64,000 nucleotides of DNA from an uncultured Sphingomonas sp. (GTDB lineage: Bacteria; Pseudomonadota; Alphaproteobacteria; Sphingomonadales; Sphingomonadaceae), in assembly GCF_913777625.1 (NCBI RefSeq), contig NZ_CAJYTI010000019.1:1-64000 (forward strand), in the 5' to 3' direction. Position 1 is the stretch's first letter. The number at the start of each line of letters is the position of its first letter. Positions 18,382-26,557 of this stretch are shown piece by piece. The notes below the pieces were generated by a model that was not told the DNA's origin, ran no database searches, and was given only the letters and a program-made list of their open reading frames with translations. Made by a program: the position numbers and the translations under genes.

Positions 18382-19467
18382 ATGTCCGTTACCCTGGTCT
18401 TTCCCGTCTCCACCCCCGATGGCCGGGCCTATCTCAAGCAGGCGCTGGAGCGGGGCGAAGCGGTGGTGACGGCGTCGTGCGATGCCGGCGATCCGACTTG
18501 CGGGCGCGCGCCCTGGGTCAAGCTGCCGCTGGTCAGCGAGCCGGGCTTTGCCGAGGCATTTCTCGATCTGGTGCGTGCACACGGCATCACCCGCATCCAT
18601 GCCTCGGCGCATGTCGTCCATGCCGCGTTGCGCGACCTGCTGCGCGAACGGGACCTGGGGGACGTGCGGATCATCAACCGCTCGGCGCTGGAAGTGGAAT
18701 TCGAGCGGTGGGACGACATTTTCGCGCGCGCCGAGCAATGGGCGCGCTTCATTGCTGCCCTGATGCCGGAACAGCCGCAGCCGACCCTGCCCTTCCTCGC
18801 CGGGGTCATTCGGCTTGCCTTCGATCTGTTCGGCGAATCCTATGACGCGAAGCTGGCGGCGCTGCTGGCCTGCCTGCTCGATGCGCCGGACGGCGACATT
18901 GTCGAGATCGGGTCGCTGTTCGGCCGCTCCGCGAGCGTGCTGCTTGCCGGCCGTGCACTCGGCGCGGCCGAACGCCGGCTTTTCGTGTTCGATCCTTGGT
19001 GCTCGGATGCCGGTGCGCAGCAGGATCTGCCGGTCGCCCTGCAGAACTATACCCGTGCTGCCGGGCTGGAACGCGTCGCCCTTGCCTTCGAGGCGACGTT
19101 CGCGGCGCTGGCGCCGGCTGGCGCGATGACGGTGTACCGCACGCCGTCTGTCTCCGGCCATGCAATCTATCGGGGCGCGGCAGACGGCGAGCCGGTCCGC
19201 CTGCTGAAGCCGGCAAAGGCGCTGCAGCCGGCCGGCGGGATCGCGTTGCTGCACATCGACGGCAATCATGACCGGGCGGCGGCCGAAGAGGATGTGACGC
19301 TCTGGTCGTCGCTGGTCGTGCCGGGCGGATGGGTGGTGATCGACGACTATAACTGGCGATATGGGGACGGACCCAAGGAGGCGGGGAACGCACTGCTCGC
19401 GCGCTGGGGCGACAAGGTCGCGCGCGCCTTCGTCGCCGGGGATTGCCTGTTCCTGCAGCGCGCATGA
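18382..19467 (+). CDS. SAM-dependent methyltransferase with pre-ATP-grasp-like N-terminal domain
   Basis: This is a 361-residue protein. The C-terminal half, from about 150, is a class I methyltransferase with motif I DIVEIGSLFGRSASVLLAG and a later LLHIDGNHDRAAAEEDV and GGWVVIDDYNW, as in the Methyltransf_24 group. The first 115 residues form a separate alpha/beta domain (TLVFPVSTPDGRAYLKQAL, then VRAHGITRIHASAHVVHAAL). Its layout recalls the first domain of ATP-grasp enzymes, like that of the neighbouring ligase, but without the rest of that enzyme. The ATG at 18382 has AAGGA eight bases upstream; another ATG at 18373 is too close to that site. It opens the rightward arm of the tailoring locus. 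Confidence 0.82.
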   Translation: MSVTLVFPVSTPDGRAYLKQALERGEAVVTASCDAGDPTCGRAPWVKLPLVSEPGFAEAFLDLVRAHGITRIHASAHVVHAALRDLLRERDLGDVRIINRSALEVEFERWDDIFARAEQWARFIAALMPEQPQPTLPFLAGVIRLAFDLFGESYDAKLAALLACLLDAPDGDIVEIGSLFGRSASVLLAGRALGAAERRLFVFDPWCSDAGAQQDLPVALQNYTRAAGLERVALAFEATFAALAPAGAMTVYRTPSVSGHAIYRGAADGEPVRLLKPAKALQPAGGIALLHIDGNHDRAAAEEDVTLWSSLVVPGGWVVIDDYNWRYGDGPKEAGNALLARWGDKVARAFVAGDCLFLQRA

Positions 19468-19480
19468 GAGGGGGCGCGCA

Positions 19481-19501
19481 GGACGGGATGCCACCCCGTC
19501 C
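19481..19501 (+). terminator. Weak hairpin after methyltransferase gene
   Basis: A 7-bp stem, GGACGGG with CCCGTCC around a 7-nt loop, lies 14 bp after the methyltransferase stop. There is no T tract, so intrinsic termination is doubtful. It may only mark the 3' end or be a chance structure. The next gene starts 40 bp later on the same strand. Confidence 0.25.
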
Positions 19502-19540
19502 GTAACCGGTCCTTAAGCAGTTTCCTTTACCCTTCGGGCC

Positions 19541-21025
19541 ATGATTGCCAGCAACGCTACGCGCATGTCGGAACGGCCGCTTCGCTTCGCATGGCTGCCG
19601 CAGGGGCTTCCTGGCGGCCCCTGGCCCGAGGAACTGCGCGCTGCGGTCTGCGCGGTGATGCAGCAGGTCGGGTGGCCCGCCGTGCAGCAGGGCGAGCGGA
19701 CGATGCTCGAGGCGCTGTATCGCGATTTCACGATGCTCTTTCCACGCTTCCTCATCGATCGGAGCGACGTCGATCGGGCGGCGGACCTCTACACGCTCGT
19801 CCACATCCTGTTGTGGCGCGGCACCCAGAACCTGACCGAGCTGAAGCGGTTCAACACCGATGTGGTCGTGCCGTTCGCGCACTATCTGGCGCAACATTTC
19901 CCGAAGCAGCCGCCGCGTCCCGCCACCGAGGGTGTTCCGCGCATCGCCGTTCTGTCCGAGACAAGCGACCTGTTCAGCACGAATGCGGTGGCCAAGACGA
20001 CCGTCTCGCTGATGCTCGGCCAGCACGAGATCCGTGATCCGGGCGACTGGCCATTCCTCTACTGCATCAAGCAGCCCGTCCAGAATCTGTGGGACTTCGC
20101 CGCGGAAACCGGCCTCCGGGTGCGAGACTTGAGCCGCCCGACACCGTCGCAGATGACCGAGGCGATCGTCGCCCAGCTCGAAGCGGACGCAATCGACATC
20201 CTGATCGCCGACAGCAATTGTGCGGTCGCGACGATGGTGCTCCAGCAACGCCCGTGCCGGGTCCAGGCGTTTCACGAGAACGGCTTCGCGCCCTGGGCGA
20301 TTCCGGAGCTCGACCTGGCCTTTCTCGGCATCACCAAGCCGTCCGAGGGCCTGTTCGACGCGCGGGTGGCGATGCACGAGACGCCGCGCAACACCGCCGC
20401 CGTCTTCCACCGCGCGGCGCGGCCGCAGGAACAGGTCGATGCGCTGCGGGCGGTGCTGTGCGCCGGTTCCGGGGTCCCGCAGCCGAGCGTGATCTACGGC
20501 TTCTACGGCCGCATGGCCAAGATCACGCCCGACTATATGGCGATCGTCGAGGCGATCCTGGCGCGCGATCCGCAGGCGATCTTCTTCGCCGGCGGGACCG
20601 GCTCGATCGCGATGATCGTGGAGCGCAGATCGGCATCGCCGGTCGGCGATCGTATCATCCTCTACGACGAGTTCATCGACGGCCATCTCGTCAGCGAGGC
20701 GATCGACGTCTTCCTCGATACCTTCCCCTTCCCGGGCGGCAATGCCTGCCTGGAGGCGCAGGCGCACGGCGTGCCGGTGGTGTGGATGACGCCCGCGCCG
20801 GACAGCGAGATGCAGCTGGTGCTCACGCTGCGCGACGAACAGCTGAAAGCGCGCGACGCCGCGCAGTTCGTCGACCTGTCGCTGCAGCTGGTCGAGGCCG
20901 AGCGCCGCCGTGATCGGGGCCAGTTCGCCCAGGCACTCGCCGCCCGCTATGGCGACATGACGGCACAAGCCACCTTGGTGGAACAGCATCTGCGCGCGGC
21001 CTGGGCCGAAGCCCTCGACCAATAG
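19541..21025 (+). CDS. Glycosyltransferase, SPINDLY/HMW1C-like GT-B fold
   Basis: This 494-residue protein has the C-terminal nucleotide-sugar-binding half of GT41-type enzymes. FYGRMAKITPDYMAIVEAIL is the start of that domain, DRIILYDEFIDGHLVSEAIDVFLDTFPFPGGNACLEAQAHGVPVVWM (residues about 370-415) matches the donor site, and it ends in a helical tail. The N-terminal 150 residues are mostly helical, as in HMW1C proteins, which glycosylate asparagine on adhesins, whereas GT41 proper uses TPR repeats. It may therefore glycosylate a protein with the sugar made by the neighbouring operon; this is inference. The ATG at 19541 and one 24 bp later are both possible starts. Confidence 0.78.
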   Translation: MIASNATRMSERPLRFAWLPQGLPGGPWPEELRAAVCAVMQQVGWPAVQQGERTMLEALYRDFTMLFPRFLIDRSDVDRAADLYTLVHILLWRGTQNLTELKRFNTDVVVPFAHYLAQHFPKQPPRPATEGVPRIAVLSETSDLFSTNAVAKTTVSLMLGQHEIRDPGDWPFLYCIKQPVQNLWDFAAETGLRVRDLSRPTPSQMTEAIVAQLEADAIDILIADSNCAVATMVLQQRPCRVQAFHENGFAPWAIPELDLAFLGITKPSEGLFDARVAMHETPRNTAAVFHRAARPQEQVDALRAVLCAGSGVPQPSVIYGFYGRMAKITPDYMAIVEAILARDPQAIFFAGGTGSIAMIVERRSASPVGDRIILYDEFIDGHLVSEAIDVFLDTFPFPGGNACLEAQAHGVPVVWMTPAPDSEMQLVLTLRDEQLKARDAAQFVDLSLQLVEAERRRDRGQFAQALAARYGDMTAQATLVEQHLRAAWAEALDQ

Positions 21026-21056
21026 CGGGCGAGGGGGCGGGGCGCTCCCTACGGCC

Positions 21057-22181
21057 CTAGGGGGCCTTCATGTCCATCCACTGATCGAAGAGCACGCCCC
21101 GCACCGCAACGATCGTCGGCGGGGTGTTCCAGCGGATCGCCAGCGGGGTGTGGCGGGCGCCCGGACCCGTGGAGCCGCTTTCCGCGAAGCGCGAGTCTTC
21201 CGGGCGGAACAGCGCGGTCTTGGTGCCGTCGCGGGCGGTGCCGGCCATGCTCGTCCAGTGGGCGGGATGGATATGCGCGTCCATCGTGCAGTCGAGGAAG
21301 ACCGCCTGACCGACGGCGTTCGGATCCGCATAACGGCCGTCCGCGAAGCGTGTCGTCGGATGCCAGGGGCGGCCCAGCGCCACCGATCCGTCCGCCACGC
21401 CTGCCTCGCGGGTGAGGTGCGACCGGTAGAGCACGATGCCGAGCGGCTGCGTAATCGGCGTGGAGGGGGCGGTGACGAACGAGGCGAAGCCGTCCGGCGG
21501 CGTGGCGCCCGCGCGCCGGCGCGACCGGATCTCGCTCTCCTCGATCAGCAGCATTCCATCGCCGAAGATGAAATCGATGTTCCCCGCGATCAGCCCATCG
21601 CGGAACCAGGCCCGGCGCCCGCGGGTGAACAGCGTGTCCTGATAGCCGAGCACCGAGACGCGATCGAACCGCACGCGGTCGCTCTCGGTGTCGAGCAGCA
21701 GCGCGACCGCCTGCGGGGCACCCAGCTTGCGGGGATCGCCCTCGGGCAGCGCATCATTGGCGAGATAGTCGAAGTCATTCTCCACCGTCAGGTCGGAGAC
21801 GTCGACGTCGCGCGCGCGGATCGTCAGCGTCGCGGATCCGGGCGTGCCCCAATTGGCGGGGTCATAGTGCCCGGCGGTCTGGGCGACGGCATTGAACACC
21901 ACGCGGGTCTTGTCCGCGCCCGCACCGACGAGCCGCAGGCGATCGCGGCGGATCACGGGCTTCTCGCGATAGCTGCCGGGGCCGATGGCGATGATGATCC
22001 AGTCGCGCGAGCGATCTTCGGCGGCGGCATCGAGCGCGGCCTGCACGCTGGCGAAGCAGCGGGGTTTGCCGCCGCAATCCTGCGCCACGCGATAGAGCTG
22101 CTCCGCCTGCGCGGCGGTAGCGCCGCCGGCCAGCGCAAGCAGTGCGGCGGCCGCCAAAAGCCTGGTCGCCATTCTCGCCAT
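21057..22181 (-). CDS. Pectinesterase family (CE8) secreted enzyme
   Basis: This is a 374-residue protein with a signal peptide cleaved after about AAQAEQ, and a right-handed beta-helix. CE8 signature motifs are present: GYQDTLFTRGRRAWFRDG with the catalytic aspartate, GNIDFIFGDG with the nucleophile aspartate, and LGRPWHP with the substrate arginine. It should remove methyl groups from pectin in the periplasm or outside the cell. An in-frame ATG nine bases inside (22172) is an alternative start. It ends 32 bp from the glycosyltransferase, tail to tail. Together with the GH2 enzyme and TonB receptors it points to plant-surface life. Confidence 0.92.
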   Translation of the reverse strand: MARMATRLLAAAALLALAGGATAAQAEQLYRVAQDCGGKPRCFASVQAALDAAAEDRSRDWIIIAIGPGSYREKPVIRRDRLRLVGAGADKTRVVFNAVAQTAGHYDPANWGTPGSATLTIRARDVDVSDLTVENDFDYLANDALPEGDPRKLGAPQAVALLLDTESDRVRFDRVSVLGYQDTLFTRGRRAWFRDGLIAGNIDFIFGDGMLLIEESEIRSRRRAGATPPDGFASFVTAPSTPITQPLGIVLYRSHLTREAGVADGSVALGRPWHPTTRFADGRYADPNAVGQAVFLDCTMDAHIHPAHWTSMAGTARDGTKTALFRPEDSRFAESGSTGPGARHTPLAIRWNTPPTIVAVRGVLFDQWMDMKAP

Positions 22182-22238
22182 CCTCCCCTGTTTCCGCCAG
22201 CCTAGCCGGGGTTGCGCGGAAGGGCCAGCGGGGCGGGG

Positions 22239-22733
22239 TCAGGCGGGGACGGGCTCGTCCGGCACCGGCTCTTCTGCCGGCAAGAGGCGGGCGCGCAACA
22301 GGCGGCGCACCTGGCGCTGCTCGATCCAGCGGCCCGCGAGATAAAGCGCCGCGAAGATGCCGGCGAAGCTATAGCCCTGGATCCGCATCGCCTGGACCGC
22401 GAAGGCCAGCGCGGCGAAGGGAATGGGGGCAAGGAAGCACCAGAGCAGCGGGTGGCTGGTCAGGTCGTAGCGCAGCACCGGGCCGTCGTCGCTGGGCTCG
22501 ATCGACAGCGTGCCGTGCTCGAACGCGGCGAGCTTGTCCTGCGCATCGGGATTGTCCTTGTGGAACACCAGCTGGCCGGGCGCGCGCTCCAGCGTGGTGC
22601 CGCGCTGCTCGAACACCGGCGCCAGCGCCGCGAACGGGTCGTGCGCGAAGGGCGAGTCCGCCAACGGCAGCGATCCGCGGACATGCCAGATGCCGTCGAT
22701 CCCGCGCAGCGGCGACCAGCCTCGCCTGCTCAT
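22239..22733 (-). CDS. Small membrane protein co-translated with a sterol-desaturase-family enzyme
   Basis: This 164-residue protein has two hydrophobic segments at about residues 93-115 and 120-137, with a soluble N-terminal part containing TLERAPGQLVFHKDN and TLSIEPSDDGPVLRYDLTS. I do not recognise a named family. Its ATG lies inside the stop codon of the desaturase gene upstream (ATGA), which makes it a likely partner or accessory of that enzyme. The paralogous desaturase at 40308 has no such partner. It could anchor or regulate the enzyme in the membrane, but this is only inference from gene order. Confidence 0.72.
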   Translation of the reverse strand: MSRRGWSPLRGIDGIWHVRGSLPLADSPFAHDPFAALAPVFEQRGTTLERAPGQLVFHKDNPDAQDKLAAFEHGTLSIEPSDDGPVLRYDLTSHPLLWCFLAPIPFAALAFAVQAMRIQGYSFAGIFAALYLAGRWIEQRQVRRLLRARLLPAEEPVPDEPVPA

Positions 22734-23674
22734 TCGGCGGGCACCGCGTCGGCGAGGCGCGGCGCGCGCAGCCGCTTCGCCCAGCCGATCACCGGACGGA
22801 ACGGATAGACCATCTGTTCGCGGATCCCCAGCCGGCGGCAGTCGTCGAGGCCGACCTGCTTCGATTCCGAATCGACGCAGGTGCCGAAGATCCGGTCGAT
22901 GAAGATGAAGGTGTTGGCGTAATTGGTCCGGCTGCTGTCGTAATCGGGCGAGTGGTGCAGGCTGTGATGCTCGACCGTGTTGAACAGGAAGGACCACCAG
23001 CGCGGCGTGTTGAAGCGGATATTGGCATGGGTATAGGCGCCGACCGCCATGCCGATGGCGCCGGCGAGCAGGGCGGCGCGCGGCAGGAAGTCGAAAAAGC
23101 CGTCGAGGCTGAGGCCGATCAGGAACAGCTCGATCGGGTTGCCCACCGACCCCTTCAGTGCGTTGAGCTGGGTGATGTGGTGGTGCGGCGCATGGGTGAG
23201 CCACAGCGGCGTCCAGTTGTGCATGCCGCGATGCATCCAATATTGGCAGAAATCGAAGATCAGCAGGATCGCCAGCGCCTGCACCAGCAGCGGCAGATGG
23301 CCCGCCCAAGCGGTCTTGATGTGGAAATAATGCTTGATCGCATCGATGATCGGCTCGTCGCCGAAATGCTTTCCCGCATATTTGATCAGCGTGTAACCGA
23401 GCGCCACGTAGAACAGATCGCTGACCAGTTCCTTCCAGGTCAGCCGCCAATGCGCGTGGCGCTCGCTGATCCGCTCCATGCCGAGCAGGGTGAGCTTGAA
23501 GACGATGCCGATGCCGACCGCGACCGAGGCCTTGGCGATCGAATCCGGCGCCAGCGTCCAGAACAGCACCATCGCGAGCAGCACCGCGGGCTGGAACCAG
23601 GTGAAAACGAAGCGCTTGATCGGGCCGCCTTCCACGCCGGCCCCCTCGTTCGCGTACGCAGTGGCTGCATCCAT
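22730..23674 (-). CDS. Sterol desaturase/fatty acid hydroxylase superfamily protein
   Basis: This 314-residue membrane enzyme has the di-iron histidine clusters: H148-x3-H152 (YWMHRGMH), H161-x2-HHH (THAPHHH) and HHSLHH at 236-241. Hydrophobic helices lie near residues 25-45, 50-66, 130-145 and 185-215. Family members hydroxylate or desaturate carotenoids, sterols and sphingolipid acyl chains. Sphingolipids and carotenoids are typical in sphingomonads, so either substrate class is plausible. The paralogue at 40308-41192 shares the core GQYWMHR or CQYWMHR, THAPHHHITQLNA and VGNPIELFLI. The start matches a leader-free cytosolic N-terminus, with no other ATG nearby. Confidence 0.9.
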   Translation of the reverse strand: MDAATAYANEGAGVEGGPIKRFVFTWFQPAVLLAMVLFWTLAPDSIAKASVAVGIGIVFKLTLLGMERISERHAHWRLTWKELVSDLFYVALGYTLIKYAGKHFGDEPIIDAIKHYFHIKTAWAGHLPLLVQALAILLIFDFCQYWMHRGMHNWTPLWLTHAPHHHITQLNALKGSVGNPIELFLIGLSLDGFFDFLPRAALLAGAIGMAVGAYTHANIRFNTPRWWSFLFNTVEHHSLHHSPDYDSSRTNYANTFIFIDRIFGTCVDSESKQVGLDDCRRLGIREQMVYPFRPVIGWAKRLRAPRLADAVPAE

Positions 23675-23808
23675 GATCGCGCCCGGTCCTCGCAGTGATT
23701 CCGATGCTGGAAGGATGACCGAAAGGCTGGCGGTGCGCCGTAAGTCGTTTGACGTAGCGGGCGATTTGGCCGCTTGGCAGGGGCGGATCGGCAGGCCAGC
23801 ATGGGCCC

Positions 23809-24705
23809 ATGATCGGATTTCGACAGGCCTGCTCGCTCGCGCTCGGCGCCACCCTGCTGCTCGGCGCGGCGGACCCCAAACCGCTCGTGTTCGCGCCCTG
23901 GATCAACGGCACGGCGGCGCAGGAGCCGGAGACGCAGGTGCAGGCGATCGACGGCGATACCTATGTGATCCGCCAATCGGTGAAGACCAATTTCGAGGCG
24001 CCCTTCCTCTATCTGATCTTCGGCCGCGAGCGGGCGCTGCTGCTCGATACCGGCGCGGGCGGGCTGCAGGTTCGGCCCACGGTCGACCGGCTGATCGCGG
24101 ACTGGCGGGCGAAGCATGGCGGCCGGCCGATCCGGCTGGTCGTCGCCCATTCGCACGGCCATGGCGACCATCATGCCGGCGACGACGAGTTCCGGGCGCG
24201 GCCGGAAACGGACGTGGTCGGCCTCAAGCCCGCCGAGGTGGCGGCGTTCTTCCATTTCGCCGATTGGCCGCGCGACGTGGCGCGCTTCGATCTGGGCGGG
24301 CGGATGCTCGACGTGCTGGCGACGCCGGGCCACCAGCCGGCCCACATCATGGTCTACGACGCGCGCACCCGGCTGCTCTTTTCGGGGGACATGCTCTATC
24401 CGGGGCGGCTCTATGTGCCGCTGAACCATTTCGACGATTTTCGCGCCAGTGCCGCGCGGCTGGCGGTGTTCGCGAAGACACATCCGATCCGGGCGCTGCT
24501 CGGCGCGCATATCGAGATGACGACGACGCCGGGGAAGGATTACGGGATGGAAGCACCCGCCCATCCGGACGAGCATCCGCTGCCGCTCGCGCCGTCCGCC
24601 ATCGAGCAACTGCGTGCCGCCGTGGCGAAGGCGGGGCCGGTGCCGGTGGTCGACCGGCACGCGGATTTCATCGTCTATCCGGTACCGGCGCGGCCGAACG
24701 ACTGA
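23809..24705 (+). CDS. Exported metallo-beta-lactamase-fold hydrolase
   Basis: This 298-residue protein has a signal peptide (residues 1-20) and the MBL fold. The metal motif is HSHGHGDHHAG (HxHxDH) in VVAHSHGHGDHHAG. A downstream histidine in TPGHQPAHIMVYD and an aspartate in LLFSGDMLYPG follow in the usual order. The substrate is not clear: the protein is more like the glyoxalase-II/lactonase type than a class B beta-lactamase, and the N-terminal part has VIRQSVKTNFEAPFLYLIFG before the metal site. It stands alone, convergent with the allophanate hydrolase gene. Confidence 0.85.
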   Translation: MIGFRQACSLALGATLLLGAADPKPLVFAPWINGTAAQEPETQVQAIDGDTYVIRQSVKTNFEAPFLYLIFGRERALLLDTGAGGLQVRPTVDRLIADWRAKHGGRPIRLVVAHSHGHGDHHAGDDEFRARPETDVVGLKPAEVAAFFHFADWPRDVARFDLGGRMLDVLATPGHQPAHIMVYDARTRLLFSGDMLYPGRLYVPLNHFDDFRASAARLAVFAKTHPIRALLGAHIEMTTTPGKDYGMEAPAHPDEHPLPLAPSAIEQLRAAVAKAGPVPVVDRHADFIVYPVPARPND

Positions 24706-24720
24706 CTCGTTCCCGTCACT

Positions 24721-24787
24721 CCAGCGAAAGCCGGGGTCTCCCGCCGCGAGCGAACGGCATTTGGGGAGAGATGCCGGCTTTCGCTGG
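24721..24787. repeat. Inverted-repeat element between convergent genes
   Basis: A perfect 14-bp inverted repeat, CCAGCGAAAGCCGG at 24721-24734 and its complement at 24774-24787, encloses a 39-bp core. It fills most of the gap between two convergent genes and may act as a two-way terminator. Its arm sequence (GCGAAAGCCGG) is of the same type as the element at 42188-42284, which suggests a dispersed intergenic repeat family. It has no coding content. Confidence 0.7.
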
Positions 24788-24802
24788 CAGGACGGTCAAA
24801 GC

Positions 24803-26557
24803 TCACCCCCGCGCGATATACGCCCGCCAGCCGCCCAGCGCGGTGATGTCCTCGGCGCCGGTCATCGCGCGCGGCTCGGCGACGAAGCCCTTGACCATGC
24901 TGCCGTCCGCCAGCGTCACCGTGCCGATCGCGAGCGGCGGCGGCACTTCGGCCACGAAGCTGCCGAATGCGGCCATGTCGAGCTCGTACACTTCCAGCGC
25001 GATCGCGGCACCGTCCTCGCTGTGGACCAGCGCGGGCTTGGGCGGTACGCTCTCCGCCATGGCGTAGAGCTTGTAGGTCGGCGCGCTGGTCGTCGCCTCG
25101 ACGAACGTCGCCTCGCGCGAGGTCAGCTGCCAATGGAGCGGCATGCCTTCGAGATGGGCGCCTACGACCGCGAGCTTCACCGTTTCCATCCGTCCCTCCA
25201 GGTCCAGCGGCGGCGGAGATGCCGGCGCGGGGAAAAGTGCATTGGCCGCCGCGAGCAGCGCACGATCGGTGCCCGCCGGGCCCATCAGCGTCACGCCGAA
25301 GCCGACGCCGCTGGCGTAGGTGCCGGTGGGTACGGCGATCGCCGCCATGTCGAGCAGGTTCACGAAATTGGTGTAGGCGCCGAGGCTCGCATTCAGCCTA
25401 ATTGGCTCGGCGAGCATCTCCGCGACGCGGTAGCTGGTCGGCGCGGTGGGCAGGACGAGCAGGTCGACCTGGTCCCACATAGCCTCGGTCGTGCGGGCGA
25501 GTTCGGCGAGGCGATAGGCGCCGTTGAACGCGTCGACGGCGCTATAGCCGAAGCCGCCCTCGACGATCTCGCGCACCACGGGGTGGATCGCATCGGGGTT
25601 GTCGAGCAGAAGGCTCTGCAACGCCGCGGTGCGCTCGGCGACCCAGGGGCCGTCGTAGAGCAGGCGGGCGGCTTCATCGAGCGGGGCGAGGTCGATCTCG
25701 ACCAGTTCGGCATCGAGCCCGTCCAGCGCCTGGCGGTAGAGAAATTCGGACTCGATGTCGCCGAACCAGCGGCATTGCTCGGAGCGGGGCACGCCGATGC
25801 GGCGACGGGCGCGGGGCACGTCCGCGAGCGCGCGGGAGAGCGAGTCCGTCGCGTCGAAGCCCGCCGCGATATCGTCCACCAGCGCCGCGTCCTCGGTGTT
25901 GCCCGCGAAGACGGTGATGCAGTCCAGCGTGCGGCAGGCGGGGACGAGGCCGGTGCTGCTCCAGCGGCCCTTGCTGGGCTTGAGGCCGACGAGATGGTTG
26001 AACGCGGCGGGTACGCGGCCAGAGCCGGCGGTATCGGTGCCGAGCGCGAAGGCCACCAGCCCGGCGGCGACCGCTACGGCCGAGCCGGAGCTCGAACCGC
26101 CGCTCACCCAGGCGCGGTTATAGGCATTGCGCGGGATGCCATAGGGGCTGCGCGTGCCGTTGAGGCCGGTGGCGAACTGGTCGAGATTGGCCTTGCCCAA
26201 GGGGATCGCGCCGGCAGCCACCAGCTTCGCCACCACCGTTGCCGATCGCTCCGGCTGATAGGCGAAGGCCGGGCAGGCGGCGGTGGTGGCGAGGCCCGCC
26301 AGGTCGATATTGTCCTTCACCGCGAACGGCACGCCCGCCAGCGGCAGCGTCTCGCCGGCAGCGACCCGCGCATCCACCGCAGCGGCGGCCGCACGGAGCG
26401 CGTCGGGCTCGAACCGCGATATCCACACCGCCGGCTGGATCGCATCATAGGCATCGAGCCGCGCCAGCACGTCCTCGATCACCGCGACCGCGCTGCGCCG
26501 CCCCGCCTGCACTTCGGCAGCGATGCGCGCCACGGAGAGCCGGTCGAGCGCCGTCAT
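24803..26557 (-). CDS. atzF: Allophanate hydrolase
   Basis: This 584-residue enzyme has two parts. Residues 1-450 are an amidase-signature domain with the Ser-cisSer-Lys triad: the lysine in FAVKDNIDL, the middle serine in SGGSSSGSAVAVAAG and the nucleophile in GTDTAGSGRVP. The remaining C-terminal 130 residues are the allophanate hydrolase-specific domain, ending in MTGAEDITALGGWRAYIARG. It cleaves allophanate to ammonia and carbon dioxide in the cytosol. The ATG at 26557 overlaps the stop of the carboxylase gene (ATGA); a longer in-frame extension falls inside that gene and is not used. It is the last gene of the nitrogen-release operon. Confidence 0.94.
   Translation of the reverse strand: MTALDRLSVARIAAEVQAGRRSAVAVIEDVLARLDAYDAIQPAVWISRFEPDALRAAAAAVDARVAAGETLPLAGVPFAVKDNIDLAGLATTAACPAFAYQPERSATVVAKLVAAGAIPLGKANLDQFATGLNGTRSPYGIPRNAYNRAWVSGGSSSGSAVAVAAGLVAFALGTDTAGSGRVPAAFNHLVGLKPSKGRWSSTGLVPACRTLDCITVFAGNTEDAALVDDIAAGFDATDSLSRALADVPRARRRIGVPRSEQCRWFGDIESEFLYRQALDGLDAELVEIDLAPLDEAARLLYDGPWVAERTAALQSLLLDNPDAIHPVVREIVEGGFGYSAVDAFNGAYRLAELARTTEAMWDQVDLLVLPTAPTSYRVAEMLAEPIRLNASLGAYTNFVNLLDMAAIAVPTGTYASGVGFGVTLMGPAGTDRALLAAANALFPAPASPPPLDLEGRMETVKLAVVGAHLEGMPLHWQLTSREATFVEATTSAPTYKLYAMAESVPPKPALVHSEDGAAIALEVYELDMAAFGSFVAEVPPPLAIGTVTLADGSMVKGFVAEPRAMTGAEDITALGGWRAYIARG

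Noticed and set aside
23809..24705. Class B beta-lactamase giving antibiotic resistance
   Set aside because: It shares the fold and metal motif only. The surrounding sequence does not match a resistance enzyme and there is no mobile element.
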